NCBI GenBank assembly: GCA_017562135.1
Contig: QEYB01000588.1
Coordinates: 203,839 to 267,838 of the forward strand
Source of the DNA: Dipylidium caninum
Lineage: Eukaryota > Platyhelminthes > Cestoda > Cyclophyllidea > Dipylidiidae
Reading direction: 5' to 3'
Length of the DNA stretch: 64,000 nt
Below are positions 47,901 to 57,600 of this stretch, one piece after another. Position 1 is the stretch's first letter; every line of letters begins with the position of its first letter. A program made the position numbers and the translations under genes. Under the pieces are notes generated by a model, which made no database searches, was not told where the DNA came from, and saw only the letters and a list, made by a program, of their open reading frames with translations.

Positions 47901-50900
47901 AGTAGGAGGGAGGACCCGTGAAGGAGTGGCATATTTCGAAGCAATGGACTCGGAGACTTGCGATAGCGAACCGACTTTTTTCCTTGAGAAGTCCAACAAT
48001 TTTACAGCTTGCCGCTGTCAGACGGTGTCATTGCGACATCCCGATGCTTCAAACGCAAAGCGATCACGACGGAGATATCCACGGAAAATGGAAAACTTGA
48101 CAAGGTCGGAGAGAGCCAATGCACTCAGCGAAATCTGACACTCAGTTGGGGAGTTGCGCATTTCCCTCCTTCCCATTCACAACCCCTCCACGTGGGCGTC
48201 TGGCCCTCCCCCTTGGTTGTAAAGAAGGCATATCATTCCGTTGAAATTTAACACCATCATCCCTTCTCAGAGCCACTTTATGTGTCTAGCCCTTCAGTCC
48301 GTCCACTCGTCCTGCTCACTTCAGACACGACGTCCACCAAAGTCCTCCGTCCGAGGCGAGTCGGGCGGGCGGGCGGGCGAAGATGGCTCGTCGAGGCACT
48401 TTTGTCTTACACCAACGCACGCATTGAAAAAGGCCGCGGGTTTATAGGCGGAAGCAGCCCAGACTGAGTCAAAAGTGATGGCGACACGTTTTCGCCAGCC
48501 CCAGCGGACACGGTCCTCATCTCGAGTGGCACCACCCGCCAACGGCGCGCGGGGGGTGGCGAGGCGAAAAGTTTGTTTGTGGCGTTCGTCGTCTACTGAG
48601 GCGTTTGAGACATCATTAAATTCCCCTTTCACGTGTGTGTGTGTGTGTGTATGTGAGTGTGTACGTAATTCAAAATGTTTTTGGCAGCAGAGCGCATTTT
48701 TCGGCCTTTGAAAAAGGCTTTTAAGCCAGAACAAAACACTCGCACGGGGCACAATTCGTGTTCCGTTGGAGAAGTTTGCGAGATACAAAAGCGGCAACCC
48801 AAAGTGGGAGATCAGATGGCAGGTAGGGTGAAAGAGAGCACGAGTCGCAGCTCACTCCGCCCTCCGTCGAAGCATCTCAACAGTGGCCTTTTCCATCCTC
48901 CAGCTTCTCCGCGAGGAGAAGAGTCGCTACACATGCTGGTCGTAGCACCATGACCACAAACTATTGAGCAGTCGACCTTATTAGGGACGAAATGATTCTC
49001 TACACTGGACGAAGGAGTCACAATTTGGCAATCAGTCGGGCAGATTCTATTAGAAATACCTCGTTGAAGAGGGGAAGGAGGGGGAAGGCGGGCAGGAATC
49101 GGGAAGGGGAAGCCTCCTTAGAAGGCGGTACTGCCATTCCGCACCGCCTTTTATGTCGGCTAATTGTCTAAGAAGGCATGAAAAAACGCCTTATTGTTTC
49201 TCTTCGCCTGCCATCGCAAACGCTCTTTCAATAGCTCAACGCTGAGAAAAGTCCTTCCCGCTCCTCACCACAGCGGGTAGCAGGACGCTGAAACAATCGA
49301 AACTGTGTCGACCGAGCGAATGGGGGCGGAGCCGAAGCCTACATGAAGGTCTTTTCAACTGAAAGAGTTGAAATAAGCCGTTAACACGGCTCCGGTCAGG
49401 CACTGGCGCACAAGGACAGGCTGGAAAAACTACGTGGACAAATTCACTTTTGGGTGTTCGAAAGTAGCAAAATGAATCGGAATGGTGGCAAAAAATGAGA
49501 CTCGCGTGCAAGGCCATAGAATTTCGCCTTCCCCGTTGGAAGAGTGGACAACGCCGGTGCCGGAGACACAGGCATTTGTGCCAAAAGTCGCTTCTACTCG
49601 AAATGCTCCCCGTAAAGTACGGGCCGCGTTCACTGGTGCCACGCATTCTGGTGCAGGAGGCTGCAGTCGCTGAGCAATCCGGAATGCGGCACGGAGGGTG
49701 TCGGCGCCAACATTGCGCAGGCCATTGAGGGGAAACGTTAAACGTCGTACTTTCCAAATAGGCGAGCAATGCGAGGCTTTATGCCGGGCGAAGCGTGCGA
49801 TGCCAACCGAATTGCAGTTGTATTATGCGATGAGTTTAATCTCTCCAAAATTGCCATTGCGTGTGGCTTGTTGAGGCGATGATAGTCGAATTTAAACATC
49901 GACCCTCTGCGCCGAGGGCGAATTCTTCCAGGCGACTTAACACTGCCTCCGCACCAAGTGTGGCGGAGATGAGAGCGCCACCCAGTCGAGCAGCTTCTGC
50001 ACAGCTACTGCGGTGGCCGCCGACGTGTTATGAGGTGGCCGCGTCGGTTTAGAGGCGAGCTGCTCAATCACTCGACTAACTTATGGTGTGGCCAGGCGTA
50101 AGGTTTCCGAAAGTCGCGATGCACGAGTTAGGTTATTAGAAGAAACAGCAGTCGAAGCCTCGCAAAGTGGGCCAGATCGTAGCGGCCCACATAACACTCA
50201 TAAGAGCGCTATCTGATGAAAGTTGGGGTCAAATAGGTTCGTGGAGGGCGACAAAATCTGCCGAAGGTTAGAATTTAATGTGAATGCAAAAATCTTTTGG
50301 CCCTTATGAAGTCAGTGCAGGGCTGTACCACATGCTACTGAATTGTAACGAGTAGCATCTTACTTGGGCCACAATTCTAGTCGCCTCGAAGGAGGAGGCG
50401 TGGAGGAAGAGCTTGGCGATGAAGAAGGTGACAATGAGGCCCGAAGTCCTCCTCCCGCCATCACGATAGGTCTCCTCGGTTTCTTCCTAAAATTGACGTA
50501 AAAAGAGCAACGAATTTCTTCGGTAATTCAATTTTCTGCCCCAAAATCTTCATGGGTCTTTTTAGTTAAGATTATTTCGTGTTAACTTCATATTATTTTC
50601 ACCTGGAAGTGAGGCAGGGAGATTGCACAACCTTAATTATCCTCCTTACCCCTCCTCCCCCAAATCCGGTCTATAGGATGGGCTGCCGCCTTCCACAAAG
50701 TTACAAAAAATAACCTCTTTTCCTATCAGTATGAGTTCCTTCATCTGCCTAGAGAATTCTCGCATTCCCTGTCTTGAGTCCGCCTCTGGGCGATTTAGAA
50801 GAAGTGAAGAGTGTCACACGCGCTCCTCCAGACGACGCTGATCGCAATGACACCCTGTCCGCACGACCATCGCGGGCACGGAATTGAGGAGTCTCACCGA

Positions 50901-53267
50901 TCAACGTAATCCGACATCTTCAGTGGATTTTATACTTCTCGTTTGTAAGTCCTCGTGCTTGTCCCCCACTCCGATAAAACTCCGACTGTTGCTCTTGAAG
51001 ACTGATAAGAATCGGCTCAGCGCCCTGTGTTTTCTCCTCGGACTTGACCTCCACGCCGACAAAACGCCCGTCTTTTCACACGACGATCGGCATGAATCGG
51101 CCCAGCGTTCTGTGTTTTTCTATAGCCTAACCGCAATGTGGGAGTAGCGCCGCAAGTCAGATTCACCCCCAACTCAAAGCGATCACCCACTTCCTTCAGA
51201 ATCGGGCTCTGAATCTACTCCCCAGCCTGCCAAACTCCTATCGGATGGCTGCAACAGGAGGCGATTTACTTCATCCGCAATCCTAACCTCACCCTCTTCT
51301 CCTCCACTGACACGTTACGACGGCAATCAGGGAAGGGAGAAAGTGAAGAAGAACGCAGTTTGCCGGGGTATTAGTATGAAAACAAGTGATTTGGCATCGG
51401 GTGCGGGACACATCGAGGCTTCGCCTCCTTCGAAATGCGCATTAAGAACGCGCCTACCTTCCCCTGTGTGCCGCCTAAGTCCTGCCGGCATTTTTTCGTT
51501 CTACTGAGAAGGCACGTAGGCGCGGGGAAGTGGCCACTTGCACAGTCCCGCCACATCAGCATCACTCGTGAGTGGGTGGACGAGAGGAAGGCGGTTTCTG
51601 GGCGGAATCCTCGTTTCAAACGCTGCCTTTTGCCTCGTTGGAAAGTATGAAACAGGCCCTTTTGCGTAGTCAACATTCAGCTGCGACGGAGGGGGATGCG
51701 TCGCAACGCGCTCTCGATATTCCTCGTACTCATTTCATGCAATCATGCCATTTTCATTGTATTTTTTCGCTGAAACTAAGTGGAAACAAAGTGTGGTTTG
51801 CATGCACTTCCCGCGTGCGAGCTCAAACTGAATCAGGGCGCAGCTCCAACCAGCTCCGGGAAACATAAACGAAGTCTTCGGGCTGGATTCGCTGCTATTG
51901 AACAAAGTGCTCGATGGTGGTCTCAAAATTTGCGTTCTGGCAATTTGAATAGCGTCAAGGAGTCTCGGGAAGACCACCGGTCCACGGAGGAAAGGAGGAC
52001 GACGACTGTGCAGCTCGATCCGCACACTGAGCTACTCTTGACGCGAACTTGCGTCTAACCCAAATACGAACGGGCCATCCGCACTGCTACGGCTGTTAAA
52101 ACAAAATCTGCGTACGGCAAATGACAAAGAAGTGAGCGCCTGAGTCCTGGCTCCGCGATCGACTGACGTAAGTGGCGATGATGGGGCGACCGCTTCAAGA
52201 GCTAGTTCGCCATCATCACTTCCGATGACAACTGGATTTTGCATCATGATGGAAAAGGATCAGGCGAATGGGCGGACAGGAATACACCGTCAGGACGCTT
52301 TCGAAGACTGAAGCCTCATAAGAAACCACTTTGGTTAGCATACAGTGCAATGTCCAAGACGTGAGTGTCCAGTCTTCACCCGCACCGCCACCACAACAGT
52401 AGCGGAGCCCTCGCATCGCAGTGCATGAAATTTATGCGATGCATGCGAAGAAATCAGCATTGTTTAACCGGTTCGACGCAATATTCCTGCATGATGACAC
52501 TGAAAGACCACATAAAGCTTCTACCGCCTGTTAACAAATTATTTCGATTGAAAATGGTAATTAATTTGAAAAGTTGTCCTATTCGTTTCCTGGTCTGACT
52601 CGAAGCCCGTTTCATAGTTTCCACGCCAGTCGTGTACTTGGCGCGAGGGACACCCAAGTCGTGTTGGAGTGGACTTCAGCTCTTGCGCCCTCCTCCAATG
52701 CGACTCCCCGTCAAATCGCAGGGCCAAGAGGCATTCGGATCAACTCACAGCCAGGCTTTGAGGACAGACGAAGGGCAGACGTTAATCTGCATTGGTGGGC
52801 TGGATGAAAGTCGAGAAGACTGCGCGAGGCGAGAGTGTCTCTGGCACCGGAATCCCAAGGGTGTAAGGAGGCCGAACAAAGGGGCGGGGAAATTGCAGTC
52901 CCTCTTACCTCAGCGACCGTTTCAAGCGATACTTTGACACTAGAAGAGGCTACCGGTGAACTACGAGGTCCGCATGCCTCACTCCCCGAGGTGAATGGAT
53001 TCATGCGTGGGCGCAACACGGGAATTCGTTGTTTTGTGGAGTTAGGACGTGCTCTTAGCCCCGTGCCCCCGGATACACCTTTTACTGGCAATGGGACTTA
53101 CGTTCTCCACGAAGAACTTCGCCCGAAGCCAACGCGAAAACGACAAGTGCCAGCATTAGCCAGCCCCAGGCGACAAACGAGATGATGATGAGGTAGTACT
53201 CCGCCAGCGGTGTCCACTCCGACAGCTCACTGGACCAGGGCTGCGGCTCACACACTTCCAAGTCCAT
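32770..53267 (-). CDS. DUR3-like sodium:solute symporter (putative urea transporter)
   Basis: Thirteen exons on the - strand: 53267-53102, 50482-50364, 45361-45151, 44513-44307, 43745-43599, 43427-43221, 42367-42208, 40219-40089, 38453-38291, 37250-37085, 35337-35160, 33872-33680, 32943-32770. All introns are GT-AG and all twelve junctions keep phase (1,0,1,1,1,1,0,2,0,1,2,0), giving about 740 residues against about 690-735 in plant and yeast DUR3. About 14 membrane helices are visible. DUR3-type landmarks in order are the E-T-Y-x-x-G-G-R block, GVSGAYFHS, ELKTKAPGARTFLQVVRTRFG, NQSYWQ, ISSEVMSISSILVVDVY, and the C-terminal charged loop plus two extra helices. DUR3 proteins are plasma-membrane importers of urea or polyamines driven by H+ or Na+; that role here is inference. 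Oddities are a frame break in exon 7, a Cys-rich insert in exons 8-9 and altered residues in helix 2. Confidence 0.87.
32944..33679 (-). other. transporter intron 12
   Basis: Contains four exact copies of the 8-mer gaccgccc at 33043-33074. No other feature is seen. Confidence 0.8.
33043..33074. repeat. (GACCGCCC)4 minisatellite
   Basis: Four perfect tandem 8-bp units, about 100 bp from the transporter's last exon. Confidence 0.95.
33680..33872 (-). CDS. transporter exon 12: penultimate helix
   Basis: The acceptor is catttttgcgtttgaag, phase 2; the donor is ATC|GTAAGC, phase 0. DDVRRAFSYSSKILTYTILL continues into a hydrophobic helix and SPGYFQVI, equivalent to the plant DUR3 helix that ends near the N-K-G-Y-F-T-F-W motif. 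Confidence 0.88.
33873..37084 (-). other. transporter introns 11 and 10 (flanking exon 11)
   Basis: GC-rich intron sequence on either side of exon 11 (35160-35337). Apart from that exon I see no coding signature, repeat or transposon. Confidence 0.6.
35160..35337 (-). CDS. transporter exon 11: helix and charged loop
   Basis: The acceptor is ctcgtcttccggcacacag; the donor is AG|GTAGGT; phase 1 in, 2 out. The helix TMGTIVAGALVTVIFTLCT is followed by an acidic loop (SEEEALEVWEKTRSIDDPL), as in the DUR3 region after I-W-P-D-N-F-D-W. Confidence 0.88.
37085..37250 (-). CDS. transporter exon 10: helices 12-13
   Basis: The acceptor is cacgtctgtttcag; the donor is A|GTAAGT. VSMLDLSHCLGIVCGSAV aligns with the DUR3 block G-V-S-L-G-W-L-Y-x-x-M-G-V-x-x-G-S-A-V. 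A second helix, SVSAICGGAALIAAYL, follows. Confidence 0.9.
37840..38094 (+). mobile_element. mariner-like fragment 6 (3' end) in transporter intron 9
   Basis: Opposite in strand to the host gene. Near 37971-38024 one frame reads LINRWQKIVDVSESSFN followed by a stop, the classic mariner C-terminus (L-V-x-R-W-Q-K-V-I-D-x-N-G-x-Y-F). About 70 bp later is the right terminal repeat CTCGTTTCGTAGTTTCCGAC, ending at a TA (38095-38096). A relaxed match to the preceding block (ETVKEAFLMYFYEKE) lies at 37858-37905. The left part is missing: a full copy would overlap exon 10. Confidence 0.75.
38291..38453 (-). CDS. transporter exon 9: CxxH and helix 11
   Basis: The acceptor is tttttttgcgcctag, phase 2; the donor is CAG|GTTTGT, phase 0. 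It begins with a basic loop containing KCSIHGDYRRY (a C-x2-H), then RTKTVRTYAVYIVLASFICA, aligning with the DUR3 helix after L-I-R-V-S-H. Confidence 0.85.
38454..42207 (-). other. transporter introns 8 and 7 (flanking exon 8)
   Basis: No recognised feature apart from exon 8 (40089-40219). Open frames here are chance frames in GC-rich DNA. Confidence 0.6.
40089..40219 (-). CDS. transporter exon 8: Cys-rich insert
   Basis: The acceptor is gtggttccattgcag; the donor is AG|GTAGGT; phase 0 in, 2 out, which fits exons 7 and 9 exactly. The 43 codons carry SCVLCGLE, RCQCKSM and ACTDCQQDD: five to six cysteines in CxxC, CxC and CxxC spacing. Typical DUR3 proteins have only a short polar loop here. 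Confidence 0.8.
42208..42367 (-). CDS. transporter exon 7: core helices, with frame break
   Basis: The acceptor is tgcttcccttaaag, phase 1; the donor is CGG|GTATGT. The first half reads GLMVYSVVDFLFAHFGTVLL, as DUR3 G-L-V-x-P-Y-x-x-x-x-L-x-G-K-x-G-A-V. The second half reads FVIISSMITAISSE then VMSISSILVVDVYMTYVR, matching the T-S-A-x-S-A-E-L-x-A-V-S-S-I-L-x-Y-D-V-Y block, but in another frame. The switch is near 42300-42311; unshifted translation ends at a TGA at 42284-42282. Two extra bases (or one missing) explain it. Confidence 0.85.
43221..43427 (-). CDS. transporter exon 6: YWQ motif and helix 8
   Basis: The acceptor is ttccctgccttccag; the donor is G|GTAAGT. LNQSYWQGVMNSGPET matches D-Q-x-Y-W-Q-R-A-x-A-S-R-P; the Asp of DQ is Asn here. 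The helix that follows is LLAGGFFFFPVGTVLGTACG. Confidence 0.9.
43599..43745 (-). CDS. transporter exon 5: loop before helix 7
   Basis: A very good acceptor (cttttcccaatgcag) and donor (G|GTAGGT), phase 1 in and out. The 48 codons include LGSWQRIITL and NGRTPVLSFRSPQAIL. They align without gaps to the DUR3 loop G-S-Y-L-T-x-R-S-x-G-G-L that leads into the next exon, and the distance to the YWQ motif is exactly that of DUR3. Confidence 0.78.
44307..44513 (-). CDS. transporter exon 4: helices 5-6
   Basis: The acceptor follows a pyrimidine run (ccccggtgcag); the donor is G|GTAGGT; phase 1 in and out. Two helices are LLLATILFSVAVALAFGGI and SYIITTLLVFTVVLIGDAVF, matching the DUR3 segment with LYTLVGGLKATFLASY. 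Confidence 0.88.
45151..45361 (-). CDS. transporter exon 3: helices 3-4
   Basis: The acceptor is cttccggtgcag; the donor is C|GTGAGT. It begins NGVSGAYFHS (DUR3 YGVSGPFWY) and continues ELKTKAPGARTFLQVVRTRFG, the best-conserved loop of the family, then a Cys-rich helix (HCLFCVCALLMNFG). Confidence 0.9.
46188..46209. repeat. (TTC)n microsatellite
   Basis: About seven perfect TTC units. Confidence 0.95.
48363..48378 (+). other. (GGGC)4, potential G-quadruplex
   Basis: Four GGG runs separated by single C bases, the minimal quadruplex pattern, within intron 2 of the transporter gene. Confidence 0.6.
48633..48662. repeat. (GT)n microsatellite
   Basis: Nine perfect GT units and an imperfect extension. 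Confidence 0.95.
50364..50482 (-). CDS. transporter exon 2: GGR block and helix 2
   Basis: TEETYRDGGRRTSGLIV aligns with the S-E-T-F-N-T-A-G-R-x-V-K-T-G-L block that opens the SSF core. The usual Trp-x-Trp segment of that helix is replaced by AKLFLHASSFEAT. The acceptor is tttaggaag, the second of two neighbouring AGs (the first gives a stop); the donor is CAA|GTAAGA, phase 0. Confidence 0.75.
50973..51121. repeat. imperfect direct repeat, ~65 bp x 2
   Basis: The segments at 50973-51036 and 51056-51121 share CCGAYAAAACKCC at the start, about 30 less similar bases, then AATCGGCYCAGCGYYCTGTG and a T-rich end. The period is about 84 bp. Confidence 0.7.
51637..52624 (+). mobile_element. mariner-like element 7 in transporter intron 1
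   Basis: The left end, GTTGGAAAGTATGAAACAGG, and the right end, CCCGTTTCATAGTTTCCACG, are inverted copies of the same terminal repeat as elements 4, 5 and 6. On the + strand the interior has FLHDDTERPHKAS at about 52483-52520 (family FHQDNARPHT) and YSFPGLTRSPFHSF at about 52580-52620 (family YSPDLAPSDYHLF), in broken frames. At 988 bp it is internally eroded. It lies opposite in strand to the transporter gene. Confidence 0.8.
53102..53267 (-). CDS. transporter exon 1: start and first helix
   Basis: 55 codons plus one base. The ATG at 53267 is the first in frame after a possible acceptor at 53290 (catttaccag), so a 5' untranslated exon may exist. The first helix is at residues ~24-48 (YYLIIISFVAWGWLMLALVV). 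The donor is C|GTAAGT, phase 1. The N-terminal length before helix 1 is normal for DUR3. Confidence 0.75.
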
Positions 53268-53289
53268 TCCGTCGGTGGGAAGAGGGACA

Positions 53290-56200
53290 ACTGGTAAATG
53301 GGCTCTTACCTGCCCGCCTGCCTGCGTGACACAAACTCCGCCACCAAATGGTGGTGAGATTAACCGCCCAAAGGGGTTTATCAACTCCTCAGAGTGTTTT
53401 TTGCAGTATTTATTCACCGTCTTAGTGGCAGGGCGTTGGCTCCTCCTCTCCGAGGGCCGTCGAAAGGGTGGGAGGCGAGAGGCAGTTGAGAGTGAATTGT
53501 GAAGCGCTGGCTTTGCAACAGGCTGGTAGGGAAAAAGCTAACACGATGTTGCCCTTCTGACCTTTGGGCAACGAGCTCCTTGTGGCTTGAAGCAGCAAGA
53601 CTGCCTCCACGGGCCTGCAGGTCGGTGGTCACCGCTGGAAGGGGATAGCCCTTTCACATGTTGTAAAGGCGTCACGTGATTCCTGAGTTGCCACCAACCG
53701 ACAGCAGATAGTTCGTCACGCACATGCGAAATGGGAGTCGAGGGCGGGGAATCCAAGGCAGTTAAGGCTTCGGCGACACCCGAGGCCAGAGTACAGTGCG
53801 TAAACAGACCGGAGGCGGGGCTTGTTGCTTCGCCAGCGGCACCGCGGGGGGAAGAGTAACCGCAGGAGTGCCTCTACTCCTCTCATCCGCGTCCATAGAG
53901 GGAAATGGCGAGGCATTCGGCTGGCGTGGCACTTCTGTTCACCGTGACACTCGTCAGGGTTAGGGGGAGAGAAAGAGCTCGTGAACTGTTCACCGTCGAA
54001 GGCGGAAATGGACTGCCGTCACCACCTGGGGGCTCGCGGTGACGGACAGAAGATTGTCCGCCTGCAGACGCGAAAAAGTGGGACTCCTGCGGACAGACCT
54101 TCGCAGACCAGAATCCACGGCCACCTTTTGCCTTTTCGCACTCCACGCAGCCGATTAGCCAACACGGCGATGCAATGCACCAACTCAGTTGAACAGTCCG
54201 ATGGTAATACGCTATCCGCTCAGTAGTATCTTTGGCTCGGACAGCCTTCGAGAAGGCAAACTCATTCCACCCGCCACCAAACAACTATTGACGAGACTTC
54301 AGACGAAAAGGACGAAGGCTAAGCCTCGTCCAGCCGCGTGGCAAACTGCGAGCCAAGAGAGCCGACGCCCGAACAAGGAGGCGGCCGACCCACTGGCCAT
54401 TTTTGCCCAAGGCGTGACATTAACACGTCTTTGACACCACCCTTCCGCTCGTCCTGCGGGAAATTTGGTGTGGTGCATCGCCAGAGCATTTGGCATCGTG
54501 GAGCTTCCAAGCCCACTCCAACCACACACTGAGGGTGGGTGAAATGGGTCAGCCTTTCACCGCCGTGGCCGGAGGCTTTAGCCTCGTGGGAATAAGGTGG
54601 AGGTCGATGGATGGAAAAAATCCTGGGTGAAATGAAACCCGCCCTTAAACAACCCAACTTGGTGCAACGAGGACTTTTTAGAGGTACAGATTTTTTCCCC
54701 ATGAAAGGTGGAAGGTCTTCGAGAACCCGTCCCGCTCATCCTTCCCTCCCCACTCCATCCTCGGAGTATCTCAGAGCCCGGGTAAGAAGTGCAATGCACT
54801 ATTCGAGAAGAGTTGGTTGATTTTGGCACGAGCGACATTGCGTAGTCACGTTGCTGGCCAACGAAACATGTCGGGAGAAGATCAGTAGAGAGGGATGAAG
54901 GAGCTGAGGAGAGGAGCAGGCCAAGGAGGCAGGGAGAGGTGCTCATTAGTCCCTCTGGGGACGTGACCCTGCGGGAAAGCCCTTCCGAAGGGTTGCGTTG
55001 GACGATCGAGCTCCGAGAGTGCAGGCGAACAACTGTATCCGAGTGGGTGAGTGTGGTGGTGAAGATGCCACCGTCTCTTACCGTTACAATCGTGGCTATT
55101 CAGCTTTATCGCGAAGAAGACCCGCATTCACGTCAACTCCTCAACACGAGGTTATTGTAAGCGCAATGGAAAGCCAAGACAAAGCGTCTTTTGGGTGTGG
55201 CAAGTGCGCAACCACCTGGAGGATGCTGTTTTTAAAAGTGTACCTCTGAAATGAGTGGAGGTGGAGCATGCACACCAGCCCGCATGGCCGAGTGCTGCTG
55301 AGCTCTCGAATAGAGGAGGAAGCGGTGCGGTGGAACACTTCGAGACGAGGCAAAGTGGCGTGGTGGCTCAAAGAAGTGAGCTGGAAAATTGCACTCAGTG
55401 CTTTTGGACGAAACAAGTGCTCTTCCATTTGAATCGCGGTGAAACCAGGGAATCAGTATTCCTGCGGTCCCTTGTGCCCTCAGCGGTCGTTAACGGCGAT
55501 TGCCGGGGTTAGCTGCGAAGAAACCCCCCGTAAAAGTGTGTAACCACCCATACATGTATCTCCTCGGCCCCCCTAACTGGGAGCCTTGCAATTCGTGATG
55601 TGAGGAGACCTTCGCAGTGACCACCATGAAAGTTACTGGAGTTAACTGCAACGAAGACGCGACTCGCGGGGATCAGCCGGTAGTCTTCAGTACCACGATG
55701 GAGAGGGACTGGGGCTGATCCCCACGAATACCTCGACGGCGATGGAGACAAGCGGAAAAGGGAATGGATGCCACCGGGAGAACGATAAGCACCACCGCTG
55801 GTGGAGGGCTGCTGCCTTACCTTGCTCGGACACCGCGAGATTCGCACGTAACCACTTCCGTCCAATCGACGCTAACTGAGACAGTATAAAAGTGGTGTGG
55901 GCATGTCGGCAAGGGAGGGGGGGGGCGCTAAATAAAGGCCCCGGTCGGCACCTCAACAGGGGAGATGCGAAACCGAGTCGTGCACGGGAAGAGCGGAGAT
56001 TGGCGCTGATTTGCGCGCCCGCGAGTCGCCAGAGGACATCGCACACATTCAGCGCTGGGCGTGCTGCAGGCGAGAGGACACAAACAGACCGAAAAATCTG
56101 CAGCCGCAAAAGGGGACAAGGCGCCTATGGGGAAGGAGAAGAGGCGAGGTGAAGAAGTGTGTTCACGGAGCAGGCCAGGGTTCTCCCACGAGCGGAGACG

Positions 56201-56464
56201 CGGAGCATTTTTTGAAGGGGGTCAGTTGTACCCGCTGAGGACGAAGTGACACCTCCTTCTCGGTTGGCATCAAAATACTGGCGAATTTTAAGTCTTCCCC
56301 TTCACTCACTTAATTGATACACCAGGTTTTTTTTTGCTTTTGTACCGGACTCAGCAATCACCTCAAGCTGTGAAATGTCAAATAATGCTAAAACAGGTCG
56401 TTCCCATCGTCCTCATTTAAAGCCGCATTCATCTGTCCAAAAATGACGGTCTGACAAAAGATCG
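53290..56464. other. region upstream of the transporter gene
   Basis: No gene recognised. It may hold the transporter's promoter and a 5' untranslated exon, but I see no TATA-type element I would defend. Confidence 0.5.
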
Positions 56465-57600
56465 ATGATGCTCGACCTTGAATCAGCTGTCCTGGGGGAG
56501 GGCGCAGAGGTTCAAAAACCGCGCCGCGGAATGGAGTCGGAGGAGGTGGTTGAAAAGCCGAACGCCTACTTGAACCTCAGTCCCATCGTGGGCTCACCCG
56601 AGGAGGTGGAAGCCCGAGGTGCGCATCCGCTACCCCACCAGAGCGCCCTTCATGCGCTACATGGAAAAGTTTGGTGGCGCCGAAGGCCAGCGGTGAAAGG
56701 GCGCTGTTGGAGAAGCGACCAGCACCGGGTTACATGCTGCAGCTTGGCCTGAAGAGCAACCCCTTCACCATGATAAAAAATGAACGCATCAAGGAGCTGC
56801 GGCAGACAAGCGGATGACCGACGCAAGAGCGAGCTAACACGATGCCGCGAATCCGGGAAATGTCGCGCACAGGTTCCCACGACAGTGTCGACAAAACACT
56901 TCACAGCCTACAATAATCTCAAAGAACTCATCTATGAGGAGAATCTCAAGGAGGTGCACGCACATGGGAGCTTTCGGACCACCAGAAAATGACCTTTCAA
57001 CCAAGAAAAAAACACAAGTTCCATTGCTGGAACAGACAGAGAACGAAACGGATCTTTCTGAAGGACGCAAAGGACACAGAGGACGAAAAACACACGGCGG
57101 CTCGTCCGGTGAAAGTGGGACCAGCAAGCGCACGGACACGAATTCTCTCGATTCCTCGCAGAAGGAGGTGTGTACGATGAGACGCCTGCCGCCTGCAGGC
57201 ATCGCAAGAACGAGCCATCGAACAGGTCCTCCACCCTGCGTTCGGTGAACAGGACGGCGGCCGGGGCTCCAGCCTTCAGCTCCTCCCGCATCGACCGCGC
57301 TCCCTCGAGCCGTGCAATGACAAACTTTGACCAGTTAAACACGTTTATCAACGACCGCAAAAAGGTTTGCCTGGTGAATTTAGCCATTCGAACAAAAGAG
57401 GGTGAGATAAACCGATTGAATAAAATGTTGGAGGATGAGCGCGCAATTCTTGGCGAATGAAGAGAAAGAACTCATTCATTCGACACGACGAGCACGACAA
57501 GTTACGCTGTGAAGGCGATTTGCTTGAAGACAGCGGAGGCCATAAGAAGGCCGACAAGGAGACTCGCAAACGCATTCAGATCACGGACATACGATAGCAT
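56465..57600 (+). pseudogene. CFAP100/CCDC37-like (DUF4200) pseudogene, apparently processed
   Basis: Pieces of one protein occur in order on the + strand without room for introns but in changing frames: EKPNAYLNLSPIVGS (56551-), KPEVRIRYPTRAPFMRYMEK (56610-), LKSNPFTMIKNERIKELR (56749-), LSDHQKMTFQPRKKHK (56971-), DQLNTFINDRKKVCLVNLAI and KEGEINRLNKMLEDE (57333-), then after an in-frame TGA (57460) TSYAVKAICLKTAEA. The NPF-x-M, VHEKMTFxSR, Y-x-x-x-K-R-E-M-F-L-V-Q and K-R-x-E-I-x-R-L-E landmarks are those of CFAP100-type DUF4200 coiled-coil proteins, which belong to motile-cilium inner-arm dynein regulation. At least three frameshifts and one stop make it nonfunctional. The lack of introns suggests a retrocopy; no clear poly(A) tail is seen. 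The alternative is a real gene with very short introns. Confidence 0.6.

Larger units (their letters stand above)
45362..50363 (-). other. transporter intron 2
   Basis: The largest intron, 5 kb. It carries a (TTC)n repeat (46188-46209), a (GT)n repeat (48633-48662) and a (GGGC)4 run (48363-48378). No nested gene is recognised. Confidence 0.65.
50483..53101 (-). other. transporter intron 1
   Basis: 2619 bp, holding mariner copy 7 and, before it, an imperfect tandem duplication of about 65 bp at 50973-51121. Confidence 0.7.
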
